DNA of 64,000 bases from Neurospora intermedia (Eukaryota > Ascomycota > Sordariomycetes > Sordariales > Sordariaceae), in the NCBI GenBank assembly GCA_037102815.1, contig BTPP01000011.1, positions 310,001 to 374,000 on the forward strand, given 5' to 3'. Position numbers and translations under genes: made by a program. The notes beneath the pieces were generated by a model. It was given only the letters and a program-made list of their open reading frames with translations. It was not told where the DNA came from and made no database searches. Below, piece by piece: positions 40,713 to 51,700 of this stretch. How positions within the stretch are numbered: the first letter of the stretch is position 1; the number at the start of each line of letters is the position of its first letter.

Positions 40713-43565
40713 GCAGCTGAATACAACTACGATATTTATAACAAGGAGCTTCTAGCGGTAGTAAAAGCATTGGAAGAGTGGCGCCCAGAGCTGGAAGGTG
40801 CAGCCAAACCGTTCGAGATTATTACAAACCATAAGAATCTGAAAATATTCGGTACTACGAAGAAACTTACGCCCAAACATATACGCTAGTCGGAATTTCT
40901 ATCGCAGTTCAACTTTACAATTAAGTACAAACCTAGCTCGGTTAACGTACGCCCAAATACCCTGAGTAGGAAGCCTAAACACGTCCCTAAAAACGCCTCC
41001 GATAACAGGCTACAAGCCAAAGAGAAACTATTAATTAATCCTTACCACTTCGACGGCTCCTTTAATAAGGGGGACGACGAATTCCACGTCAATATCATAT
41101 TTAATATAGGGGAGCCTCTCATTGTATATACACTTAAGGGCGGGAACGAAGACAATAGTAATAGGAATACTAATGCTAGAACCTATACCGACGACCTTAT
41201 ATCAAACTCCTATACCAATTCGCTTACAATAATAAATATTATAGCAACTATTAAATTTAGAAGCCGCTAGCTAAAGTACCTAAAGAAGGTTATATAGATC
41301 CCTTTTATAAAATATTACTTAGTAAATAATAGGGCGATATTTAGAGATAGGGTTATCGTACTACTTAATAATAAAAAGACCCAATTGGAACTAATTTATA
41401 AAATTCACGCCTCAGCGTTAGGAGGGCACCCAAAGCGAAATAAGACCCTCAATATAATAAATCGAATATATTAATAACCGGGTTTAACTATAGCGGTCAA
41501 TACATATTATAAGGGATATTTATTATACTTTAAAATTAAATTATTAAGAATAGCGCCGGCCGGGTTCCTAAAGCTACTACTATTACTATATATACTATAG
41601 CGAAATATTTTAATAAACTATATCACTCTATTACCTAAATTAAAAAGGAATAGTAAAGGCCTAATATACTAGTACGTTATAGTAATAATTAATAAATTAA
41701 TAAAAATAAAATATTTTATACTTTATAAAAGGTTAACGACCGAGGAATTCGTAGAGAAGTTTATCGACCGTATTTATACCTTATATAGCCTACCGGATAT
41801 TATCGTCTTAAATAGGGGCGTACAATTCGTTTCAATATTCTAAAAATAATTATTAAATAGGCTAGGCATTAAATTAAAATTCTCTACACTATACTATAAG
41901 GAAACTAACAACTAAATAAAAAGGATTAATATTAAAATAGAATAATATTTTAGGACGTTTATTAATTAAATATAGGACAATTAAGTAAATTAGTTAATAC
42001 TAACCGAATTCTAAAGGAATAACCTCCAATCCGCAATTATAGGAGTCTTACCGTTCTTTGCCAACTACAAATTCTACCCCCGAATAGGAATAGAACCGAC
42101 GAAACTACCGCCCCTAAATATATTACTAGAATAACGGTAATAAATATTCAAAATAAATAAAATTGTAATATGCTTTAGAATAATCTAGGATAAATTAATT
42201 ATTTTATTAAAATAAACCCAAGACTATTATAAGAGGGCTACTAATATAAAGAGAATAAACGCTCCTAAATACAAGCCTAGCAATATAATTATACTAAATA
42301 TAGAGAATTACACTACGGGCCGACCAATAGCGAAATTATCCCTAAAGTTCAAAGGACCGTTTAAAATAATAAAAGTAAATTCCCACTCCCTCGAACTATT
42401 TTTACTAATTAATATAAAGGTTACCTATATTATTAATATCTCTAGAGTAAAACTTTATAAAAAAGGTTTACTAAATTAATTAGAATTAATTATAAATATT
42501 AAAGTAAATAACGGAATAATAATAATTCGAATTAACAATTTTATAGAAGAAAGGCGCTAGGAATTTAAAATTCTCTTAAATTATTAGAAGATTAGTAATA
42601 ACTAGTATTACTAAATTAAATAAACCTATCACCCCCCCAATTAATAACTAACGGCCAATTTAAACGGGTGTAAGGAGTTAATCTAGGAATTTTATAACAA
42701 CCGTCCAGAATTAAATCTTCCTTACCCAATCTTTAGGAAGGGATTTAAAGCGTAATAGAAATTTAAAGATTATACTAAACCCAACGAAGCCTAATTAATA
42801 CTAGGGCTTCCAACGCCGGCACTAGTATAATTCCTAGACAAGTAAATATAATAAAATTTAAAACTAAATAAAAAGTAAGCGGAGAATTAAATAAAAAGAA
42901 AGGAGTTCAACTCGATTTATTCTACATACCCTAATCGAATACCTTATAGTATACCCTTTTACAGAATAACTATTAATAATACTAAAAAATAGTACGTCTT
43001 ACGGCGGTCTTACGTCTCCTATTCCCTAAATCGGCTATATATATAATCAATACTAAAATTTAAAAATAAGAGGAATCTAAAAGTCTTTACAAATTAGTAA
43101 TACAATAATTAAACGTTTAAAGAAAAAATAAATTACAAATAGGGAATTAAATACACGAACTCTTCAATACTTACACTAATAGCAATTACAAACGTCCTAC
43201 ACAAACCACTACACTACAGGCATCCCTATAGCACCCTTAGTAGGGCTAACAATAATAAAAGTCATTAAGGTTCTCTATATATATTAATTAGACTAGTTTT
43301 CAATTCGCAAATAGATTATTAAAAGTAATAATAGCTCTCACAGTAGGAAGGTTAGATTTAATAATATTTTAGCTAATATTCTACCCCTAAGCGAGAATTA
43401 AAGCACCGGCGGGCACCAAACAACTTCCCACCTTAGCACAACTTCCCGCCTTAGCAAAAATTTTTACCGGCACCTTATTAGGCGCAGCCACAGGAAGGTC
43501 GGGGAGACCCACTTTATTAATAATAACAAATTTCTCGACGGGAACTTCGCTTTAGAGGAGGGTAG

Positions 43566-43799
43566 TATCACAAACATTACTACCATATTCCTATATATAA
43601 ATAGGTACTACACTACAGTAATATAGCTAGCTTACAACTATCTAAATATAGTATAGTAATTACGTACATACGTGCTGTAGCCCGTATACTCGGGTCTACA
43701 GCGTGCCCTACATAGTTCTCGTACGCGTACAGGATTCTCTTCCTATTCCTCGCACAATAATTAAAGTCTTAGCTTAGTGCTTGTTCGCGCCCCGTGATA
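43566..43799 (+). repeat. Right LTR of the outer element
   Basis: Matches 20,918-21,151 over 234 bp and is followed by the TTCGC duplication. Its left, inner third is AT-shifted. From about 43,670 onward it is nearly identical to the left LTR. Confidence 0.9.
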
Positions 43800-43804
43800 T
43801 TCGC

Positions 43805-45204
43805 TCTATATAGTTAAACTATATTCTATTAGATTTATTAAATACGTTTAATAAATACTACCTTAATAAAACGGATCTAACGTAAATATAAACTATACTT
43901 ACTAAAATATAAAATTTTTTTTTTTTTTATCGAAATATTTTGTATTATAAATATATACTATACTTTTACTATTAGTATAATCTTTAGGAAAGATCGGATA
44001 TATATTATATAAGATTTTTAAGGCCTGAATCTTTTATTATTCGTTACTTAAACTTAGGTTGGAAAAGTAATAGGTAAAAATATAGATTTAATCTTAAACC
44101 TTACGAACCTTATTTATATTTATAGGCTATAATTAATTGTTATAATCCTTATTATTGTCGGACGCCGGTTTATTATCGTTAGACGCCAATTTATTATTAT
44201 TAAACGTTATTTCTTTACAATAATATTATTCGATCTCCTATACTTCTTTAGAATTAATACCAAAGTTTAACCTATATATACTTAATAATATATTCGAATA
44301 TTCTATATAGTTACCTAGAGGGAAAGTTAGAAAGGTCTTAATAATTACTAGAAATTTAAATTATTAATATATAAGAATATCGCAAAGTTAGAGTAAAGAA
44401 AAGGTAAATTTATTACTTATAATATTTATTGTAAATAGTAATCGAGCCGAATAGAAGGTTAAAATAAAAAATAAATATAATAGGACCGGCGCTATTAGGT
44501 ATTTAAAGGGTTATTTAAATCTTTACTTTAACTTTACAAACGCTTTAAGCTTGGTTTCGAATATAATTATCGTCCGACGACCCCCCGAAATTTTATCCGT
44601 CGTTTATACTATACCTCTAGTAATATAATCTTTAAAAGTATATATATAATAAAAAGGATAATATAATATACAGTTTAGTAATAGGAAGAGTAGAGAAGTA
44701 ATAGTAAAATATATATTTCTATATAATATAAATAGGTATAGTAAAATTAGATTCGAATTATAATTTTTAAAATAGGTTTATCCTAATATAATTAACCTTA
44801 AAGTATTATAGCCTTTATAATTTATTTTATAATATTTATAGTAGAATTTGCTAAATAGTATTATTTCAATTAATCTCGGACTTCGCCCGCAAAGCTTCGC
44901 CTATAAAATAGGTTATTTCCGAGGTGCCTCGGACTGGATTATTATAATATAGTTCGGAGTCTACCCGTAATATACGTAAAGGTATAGCCGAAAAATTATA
45001 AATGGTAGTATTATACCGATATTTGCTCTAAACGTTTAAAATCGGTTATATTTAGAGGTTACCTTCTTGCGGAGTTCGACGGTAGTTTTAATAAATATCC
45101 TACTAAATACAATAGATATATATAATATCTATTGAACGAAATATATATATAGACTAATTATACTATTTAGTAGTATAATATATAACTATACCTTCTTATA
45201 TATA
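43805..45204. other. AT-rich DNA between the LTR nest and the gene-bearing part
   Basis: No gene is readable. A 14-T run lies at 43,915-43,928. A 21-bp unit is repeated about three times at 44,151-44,212, and read on the minus strand it gives a 7-residue repeat, so a coding origin is possible. A GC-richer patch at about 44,875-44,965 contains the perfect palindrome-like CCGAGG-TG-CCTCGG (44,919-44,932). AT steps dominate again up to 45,204, where composition changes abruptly. Confidence 0.55.
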
Positions 45205-46052
45205 TATATTGCAATGCGATATTACCTGTATGTACTCTATACTCTGTATGCTGACTCATCCTCATATGTCTTCCAGGGTTATCCATGGTAAAATTTTTTG
45301 GGCTATGCAGGGGGGGGTCGCCTGAGCCGTAAGACCGCATGGAAGGACTTTCTAAAGTAATTACATAACCCATTCTGTATAGGTGAAGTGCCGGACAACA
45401 CTCCGGAGCTCTACGGGTACTGTTGCATTGGATACGCCCTGAGACGAGTACTGTTTGGTCGGTGAATATCTGGACGGACGTCAGCGCGCCGCCAACAAAT
45501 GGGATAAAGAGAGTGCAGTTGATAAGGCTTGCAAGGCTCCAGTCGTCGGGTGGTCTAGGCTCCACATAGTCGATTGTGAGTGGAGCACTCTCGGTCCGAG
45601 TCCCGTGCTCCCTCCCTCTGCTCCGAGTGTGGGGTAGACAGCTGTCCCGCCCCGCCATTAAAACACAAAGAAGTACTCCGCCAGCCAGCCCACTGTGCCT
45701 TCTCCCGCCGGCACTGCAGTCCACAGTGTGTGGCCAGGGCCGCGCTTGAGGCTCGCCAACCACTGCACTGCAGGCAAGACTGAGTGACGCCCCTGTGTAA
45801 CACGAGAACAACCGCGAGTTACGACGATTTGCGGTGCAGACGTCACGCCGCCCGCCTGGTTGGTGTCACCTGCAACTCGTCGCATTTCAGTGACCAAAGT
45901 CTGGACTCTTTCTGTCCTGTTCTCGGGCCACGGCGATATTCCAGACTCCTTCCAGTCCGATACCAGATCGAATCCATTCAGTTGCAAGTTGAACAACCTA
46001 CAAACCCTTCGCCGGCGCATAAACCACCACCCATCACTGGACCTCCTCCGCC
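45205..46052 (+). other. Balanced-composition leader region upstream of the EI24-family gene
   Basis: From about 45,205 the sequence returns to normal base composition. It probably holds the promoter and 5' leader of the gene starting at 46,053. Several overlapping open frames on both strands (longest about 214 codons, minus) give Arg/Pro/Cys/Gly-rich translations without domains and look fortuitous. A GC-rich, CCACC/CCTCC-bearing stretch directly precedes the start codon. No clear TATA box was seen. Confidence 0.5.
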
Positions 46053-47081
46053 ATGCCCTCCCTCCCCGACGCCAGCGGTGGCGGTAACCGAAGCAGCCCG
46101 CTGCTCTGGCGCATCCTGAAAATCTCCCTTCGGCCCTTTCGCGGCCTCGTCGATCGTGCCCGTCGTGCCTTTCGCGCTGCCGCATACCCCATCCAAGGCA
46201 TATACTACTTTTTGCGCCATCCCGAATTCTATCCCGTGTTCCTAGGCCGTCTACTCCCGCTATCCATCATCTCGTTCCTGGTGTATATGATCCTGTTTAC
46301 CTTTGCCTTTATCCCCCAGCTGCTGTTCTTGATGATCTTCCAGGGCAAGGCCGGGGCTTGGTTCAATGCGATAGTGCTCGTGCTGGGAGAGGGCCATGTG
46401 GTGATCCAGGCTCTGTTTGAAGGCTTCTTTGTCGACGAGGCCCAAGTGGATATCTTTGACGTAGGTTAAATTGGGCTTTTCGATCTGCAAGGTGTCGGTG
46501 GGAAAAAGGCCTGCTAACGGTATGACTAACAGGCAACGCTAATAAACCACGGACTGACCGATCTCGTTGCGCCCCATCGTTACCTTTTCCGGGATGCGCC
46601 TACTTCGGTCAAGATGTTGGGCAACCCTACCACCAAAGCCGAGTTCCAACCCTTCAGCCTGAAACAAATCATCGAGCTGATCGTCTTTCTCCCGCTCAAC
46701 CTGATACCGTACGGTGGCACGGTTGCCTTTCTCATGATTACCGGTTCTCGGTACGGGAAGCTGTCGCATCACAGATGGTTCCAGCTGCGAGGGTTGAGCA
46801 AGCAGGAGATGAAGCGGGAACGCAGCTACTGGTCGTGGGAGTACACGTGGTTTGGAACCGTAGCGATGGTCCTCCAACTGATACCCGTGCTGAGCTTCTT
46901 CTTCCTCTTGACTACCAGTGCTGGAGCCGCCTTGTGGGTAGCAGAACTGGAGAAGAGGTCGCGGGTCAGAGTTGGACGGCCCGTCACTGCCAGCGACCAG
47001 GCGACTCGAAACCTGCCAGACGAGCCTGTCTACCATGACGGTATTTACCATGACGGTATCTACCATGACGATCCGGTATAG
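46053..47081 (+). CDS. RRT8/LDS-like EI24-family multi-pass membrane protein
   Basis: Two exons, 46,053-46,460 and 46,533-47,081, joined by a 72-bp phase-0 intron (GTAGGT donor, GCTAAC and GACTAAC branch candidates, ACAG acceptor), give 318 residues. Hydrophobic segments lie at about 66-96, 103-125, 180-206 and 243-272. The AAYPIQGIYYFLRHPEF stretch (about 42-59), LVLGEG (109-114), FFVDEAQVDIFD (125-136) and WFGTVAMVLQLIPVLSFFFL (about 242-261) match what I recall of fungal proteins annotated as outer spore wall protein RRT8, related to yeast LDS1/LDS2/RRT8, and of the EI24 fold. Yeast relatives associate with lipid droplets and spore-wall formation; the role here is inferred. A YHDGI unit is repeated three times near the C-terminus. 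It is the first intact gene beside the RIP block. Confidence 0.88.
47031..47075 (+). repeat. 15-bp in-frame tandem repeat in the 3' end of the EI24-family gene
   Basis: TACCATGACGGTATT-type units start at 47,031, 47,046 and 47,061, encoding YHDGI, YHDGI and YHDDP just before the stop codon. The first two are almost identical, suggesting recent slippage. Confidence 0.85.
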
Positions 47082-48731
47082 ACTGTGGACTGGCATAAGC
47101 AACAGAACGTATGTATTGCTTAGTATGTTTCTTTCCCCTGGTCAGCGAATGCCTCGTTGTGCTTCTAGGTACCCAAAGTCTATCACGGAAAGGCCACTCT
47201 ACCTCTAGTCTTGTCATTCATTGTTACAGCTACATTATGTACTCTTTCTCTACTGTCCGACGTAACATATGTTTTTCACTCACTGCTGTCTCGCTCTGTA
47301 CTTTTACTGAGTGTGTCACGCTCCATCTGTTCAACAAATCGATATCACACCAACTTTGACACACCAACAAGAAAGGAAAGAATAGTCTACTCGTCAGTGC
47401 ATTGCCACGCACAGAACCAACCCGTTTATTCATACTTACCTTGATGGTCGAGACAATCTTCAGTCGTCCCTTTCTGTTAAAAACGGCCATTCCCTCCGAA
47501 ACCATGCAGCTGGCGTGAAGTTGCCGCACGTCATTTACACACCTCTATTCAAAGACCAGCCAAGATATTGGGGAGTGATGGATGGGATTCGAATGCTGCG
47601 TGAACCTTTTCGATATTTCTCAAAGAAGCATGGCGACAAACAAACAGTTCGGTTGCTTGAGTAGCAAGAAACTGCCAAGGAGAAAGGATTTGTCAAGGAA
47701 CACTTGGGGCGACTGAATGTCGTGACCGAACTTGAGGCTGGTTAGCGGAAGGAGGAAGGGCCGGAGGAAGGAACACAAGGTCATTCATCTCAGCTCCGTC
47801 CATCACAAAGGGTAGAAATACCTGCAGTCTTCCATGCGAGCGCTCCTTACCATCTTGCAACTCCCGTCTCCGTGGAAGCCTGCCAGCCAACTCCGAAACC
47901 TCACCTTGGTTCGGTTGGGGACGACCCACAATGGGAGGTGCGGCCTCCTTTCACTCCTTCCGCGGTTCGAGGTCGACGAGGATCGATGACTCTCGTTGTG
48001 TGCTGCTGTTGGTCATTACAAAAACTTTGCAAGCGGGAAGGAGCAATATGGTGAGGAGAGGGTACAGAAATTCGGGTGGATTCTTCAAATCTCGATGGCC
48101 AAGTTCTCTTACAGACAGAGATGGCAGTTGAGGAAGGAACGTCTTTCTTGATGATCTCACATGGACCAGTCCCCTCAATGAAGTCTCCTGAGCTCCTTCC
48201 ATGACAATCAAGCACATCATGTTTCTCATTTCCGCTGCTGTCGAGAGTGGCTTTTCATGCCATGAAGTCCTTCCCACTTGGTCAACTTTCGCACAATTGA
48301 TGTCCGCATGCTTGCCTCCTCTGTCTTGTCCACGATGCGCAATCTTCCACTTCCACCACAACACCTTCCTCTCCATTGGTATGACCATTGAAGGCAGAGG
48401 AAGTCGACATGCTGCTCGTCCCCGACCTCTCGTCATCTGCTTGAATGGTGGGAGACGAGGATGGCTCTTCAGATGGCCTACATAAGACCGTCGTCTTGCT
48501 CCTCTTGTCGTTCTCTCGATTCATCCTCCTCATCCCTCTCCTCTCAACTCAGTCTCTCTTTACCTTGTTGATCCCGGCATCATCAGATTTTCCGCCCACT
48601 TTCTTGCCTTTTGGCGTTTTCTCTTCTGGCATCACGCTCATTATCACCTACTTTGTGTCCAAATCGTTATCTTCTCTTCTTCACCTTGAGAAGCAAGATC
48701 ACCAATTCGGCATCCAGTCGCTGACACCAAG
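47082..48731 (+). other. Intergenic region: 3' end of the EI24 gene and promoter of the mucin-like gene
   Basis: About 1.65 kb separates the two genes. Open frames on both strands (up to 161 codons on the minus strand, 47,951-48,436) show no domain or coding-like pattern and are probably fortuitous. An ATG at 48,445 opens a 108-codon plus-strand frame that overlaps the start of the mucin-like gene in another frame; if transcription starts upstream of it, it would be an overlapping upstream ORF. Confidence 0.45.
48490..48580 (+). promoter_or_regulatory. Pyrimidine-rich tract upstream of the mucin-like gene
   Basis: The plus strand is strongly C/T-rich (repeated TCTC, CCTC and TCATCC units) about 150-240 bases before the ATG at 48,732. 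Such CT tracts commonly mark the core promoter or transcription start zone of expressed fungal genes. Assignment is by position and composition only. Confidence 0.35.
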
Positions 48732-51700
48732 ATGCGTCTCAACGCGTCTCTGGGCGTGCTCTCGGGCATAGCCTGGACAACATCCGGTGCTGTTGTCCCT
48801 CGCAAGTGAGTCCTTTCCCACCCCTTCTCCATCCGACCTCATTGTCTCTTTGCTTGTTTGCTGACTTGTCTTGTCCACAGCCTCGATTACGACATTGACA
48901 CAACTTGCACGAGCACCGAGACAGACCAAGGCACTGTCTTCGTCACTGTCCCCGGCGGCAACTCCCCGACTGCTGCTGCCCCAGCTGGTTCGGTCTTCAC
49001 TCTCACGGTTCCTGTTGGCGGTTCTGATCCTGGTGCCGGGTCTCCCGGGTCGTTCGGCTCACCTTCTGGTTCTGGCAACAATGGTCTTCTTTCTTCCACC
49101 TGCACCACTGAGTCTTCCCCCTTCGGTTCTCCCTTTGGCTCTGCTGGCACTCTCGAACCTGTCACCATCACCATCACAGCGCTCTCTACTCCCATGAGCA
49201 CGGTCACCATCCCAGTATCGACCATCACCATCAACACACCTGGCGCTGGTTCTGGTGCTGGCAATAACGGCAACGGTAACTCCCCTGGTTCGATTGTTAC
49301 AGTCACTGCTCCCCAAGCATCTCCCAGCCCAGCTTTCCCAGGGTCTGGCTCTGGTATCACAATCACCATTCCCGGCGGCTCGGGCTCCGGTTCCTCTCCC
49401 GCAGGAGTCACTGTGACTGTTCCTCAAATATCTGGGCAGGCCGGTGAAGTCGTCACTCTCACAATACCAGAAGGCCCCAGCCAGTCGGCCACTGTTGTGC
49501 TCACTGTCACCATTCCTGATGTTGCAGACAGTCCTGGGTCATGGTCTACCATTGTCTCAGCTCCTGGCCTCAATGGCGCGACATCTGGTCCGCTTGTCAC
49601 TGTCATTGCCGGTACATCGGCTGGTCCACAAGTGCCAACCAACTTGCCACTGCCTGGAAGTCTCCTTTCCTCGACATGCTCCGACGCGCTCACACCTGGG
49701 GCTGGCGTCTTCGGCAACTCTGGTTCCGGCACTACCCTCACCGTTCCCTTGCCTCAACTCACCACGACTCAGGGGGGCAAGGAGTCCTACCCACCATTCT
49801 TCGGCGGTCCGAATCCTCTGACAATCACTTACACGATTCCTGCCGAGCCTGGCATGCCCACTCCTCTTGTCGAGACTCTCACTGTGACGCCCAACCTCCC
49901 CTACCCACCTGGCGACCCGGGCTCCTCATATGGACCGACTGATCTGACTATCCCACTTGGTCCTTTTGGCGTTCACAGCACTGTGTCCGCTGGGGATTCA
50001 TCAGGTCTCACCTTGGTCACATACACCGTCCCCGCTGATGGCAACTCGCCTGGCTACACCGGCGTTTTCACTTTGACACCTGGTGCCGGCTCATCGCCCA
50101 GCCAAGCCGGTCAGAACGGCGGTTCGCCTGTCACTGTCACTGTTCCTGAGGCCACTCAGCCCGGCCAGAATGGCGGATCGTCAGGCGAGACTGGCTACCC
50201 TCCTTATGGCGGCTCTGCTGCTCCTGCGAGCAATGGATCACTCGACACTGTCACTTTGACTGTTCCCCAAGCTGGCGCTCCCACTCAGTCTTTTCCTGGC
50301 CAAGGTTCTGGTCAGTCTGGCTTCGGCTCCGGCAACCAAGCTCCCACAGTCACGCTCACGGTTCCTGCAGGCAGCACTTCGGGCTCAGGCTCGGGTGGCC
50401 AAGGCAGCGGTCCTGGTTATGGCAACGGCCAGTCGACTTGCTTGACGCTGACAATTCCTGGAGCAAACTCTGATGGTCAGTCTAGCCTTTTGACTGTCAC
50501 TGTTCCAGCTGGTTCTGGTTTCCCCGTTGGCGGTGCTCCTTCTGCGCCTTACAATGGTCCCTCGGATCCGGTCACCGTTACAGCTTTCCCCTTTCCAGGC
50601 GCCTCTGGCCTCCCTGGCAGCAGCCCGTCTGGCTCAGGCGACGAGGGTCAGTCAACCTGCCTGACTCTTACGCTTACTGGAGCCAACGGCCAGCCGAGTC
50701 TTGCCACTGTCACCGTTCCGGTTGCCTCGGCGTTCCCCAATGGTGGTGCTCCATCGGCATCTTATAATGGCCCTTCAGGTCCGGTTACCGTCACAGTTCC
50801 ACCGACTCCCGGAAGCGGCTCCTCTGGTTCAGGCGATGATAATCAGTCGACTTGCTTGACCCTCACACTTACCGGAGCTAATGGCCAGCCCAGCCTTGTC
50901 ACTTTCACGGTTCCCGTTTCAGACTATCCCTCTGGCGCTTCTCCTTCTGCTGTCAACACCAATGGCCCGTCCGGTGTCGTCACTGTTGTCGTTCCCGAGA
51001 CCACCGATTCCAGCGGTTCCTTCCCCGGAAGCGGCCCGTACGGCTCTGGTGGCAATGGCCCATCTGGTGTCTTGACCGTCACTGTTCCTGACAACTCCGG
51101 ATCCGGGTCTGGTCCGTCTGCCAGCGATCCTTACGGCTATGGCGGCGGTAGTGATCAGCCTGGCGTGGTTACCGTCACGGAACCTGCTGGTTCTCCATCT
51201 GCTGCCTCTGGGTCTCCCATCGTTGTCACTTACACCGTTCCCGCTGGACCAGGCGAGACCGAGTCTTCCTATGCCGTTACTTACACGCTTCAGCCATCAT
51301 CGGGATCTGGCTCATCTCCTTCGGTCAGCGGTGGCCCTGCTGGGTATGGAAGTGGTGGTAGCAACCCATTCGGATCTGGTTCCAACCCCACTGGTTCATC
51401 TGCCGGGCTTTCTCCTATCACGATTACTCTCGAGCCGTCGGATGGGTTCGCTACACCGGTGGTCATCACATATACTCCTGGTGTAACTGGACAGCCGTCT
51501 AGTTCTTCGCCCACACCTTCCGCGATTGTTGTTTCAGAAGCGGGAACTCTCGTTACCATCACGCTTCCTGGATCTGTGTCCTTGCCTTTCACAACCTCGC
51601 CTGCCTCATCGGAGATTGTCGTTTCTGAGTTTGGTACTTTGTTTACCATCACCGTTCCTGCAACTGCTCCGGCCGCTCAGCCCACTGTTGCCAGCGGTTC

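Larger units (their letters stand above)
20918..43799 (+). mobile_element. Outer Ty3/Gypsy LTR retrotransposon fossil with two nested insertions
   Basis: Two 234-bp direct LTRs (20,918-21,151 and 43,566-43,799) start with TATCAC and end in GTAACA or GTGATA, RIP-altered forms of TGTCAC...GTGACA. The flanks carry an identical 5-bp duplication, TTCGC (20,913-20,917 and 43,800-43,804). Parts in order: a gag-like region (about 21,200-23,500), protease/early pol, reverse transcriptase (about 31,500-33,230), RNase H (from 40,718), integrase (about 41,250-42,450), a chromodomain-like stretch (about 42,540-42,700) and a purine tract (43,553-43,565). Without its two insertions it would be about 8.2 kb. 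The element is broken many times over. It is the oldest of the three by nesting; absolute age cannot be read because RIP distorts LTR divergence. Confidence 0.9.
1..45204. other. AT-rich, RIP-mutated repeat block
   Basis: The first 45.2 kb are built mostly of A, T and TA steps, with few CA or TG dinucleotides and scattered GC-richer islands. Open frames are almost all under about 100 codons and their translations are Ile/Leu/Asn/Tyr-rich, as expected by chance in such DNA. The pattern matches repeat-induced point mutation known from Pezizomycotina. Three nested LTR retrotransposons with intact target duplications lie inside, so the block grew by repeated insertion. No host gene was recognised. 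The RIP reading is inference from dinucleotide appearance and could be tested by computing TpA/ApT and (CpA+TpG)/(ApC+GpT) in sliding windows. Confidence 0.9.

Noticed and set aside
45167-45811. 214-codon minus-strand frame at the composition border
   Set aside because: No domain, odd Cys/Arg/His-rich composition, ends in AT-rich DNA; overlaps several equally open frames on both strands.
45658-46185. 175-codon minus-strand frame overlapping the EI24-gene start
   Set aside because: Arg/Gly/Trp-rich shadow of the GC-rich leader and first exon; the plus-strand gene is well supported.
47588-47600. GATTCGAATGC resembling a tRNA T-arm
   Set aside because: No matching acceptor stem, D-arm or anticodon arm upstream.
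47951-48436. 161-codon minus-strand frame between two genes
   Set aside because: No recognisable motif or coding-like composition and no splice partner found.
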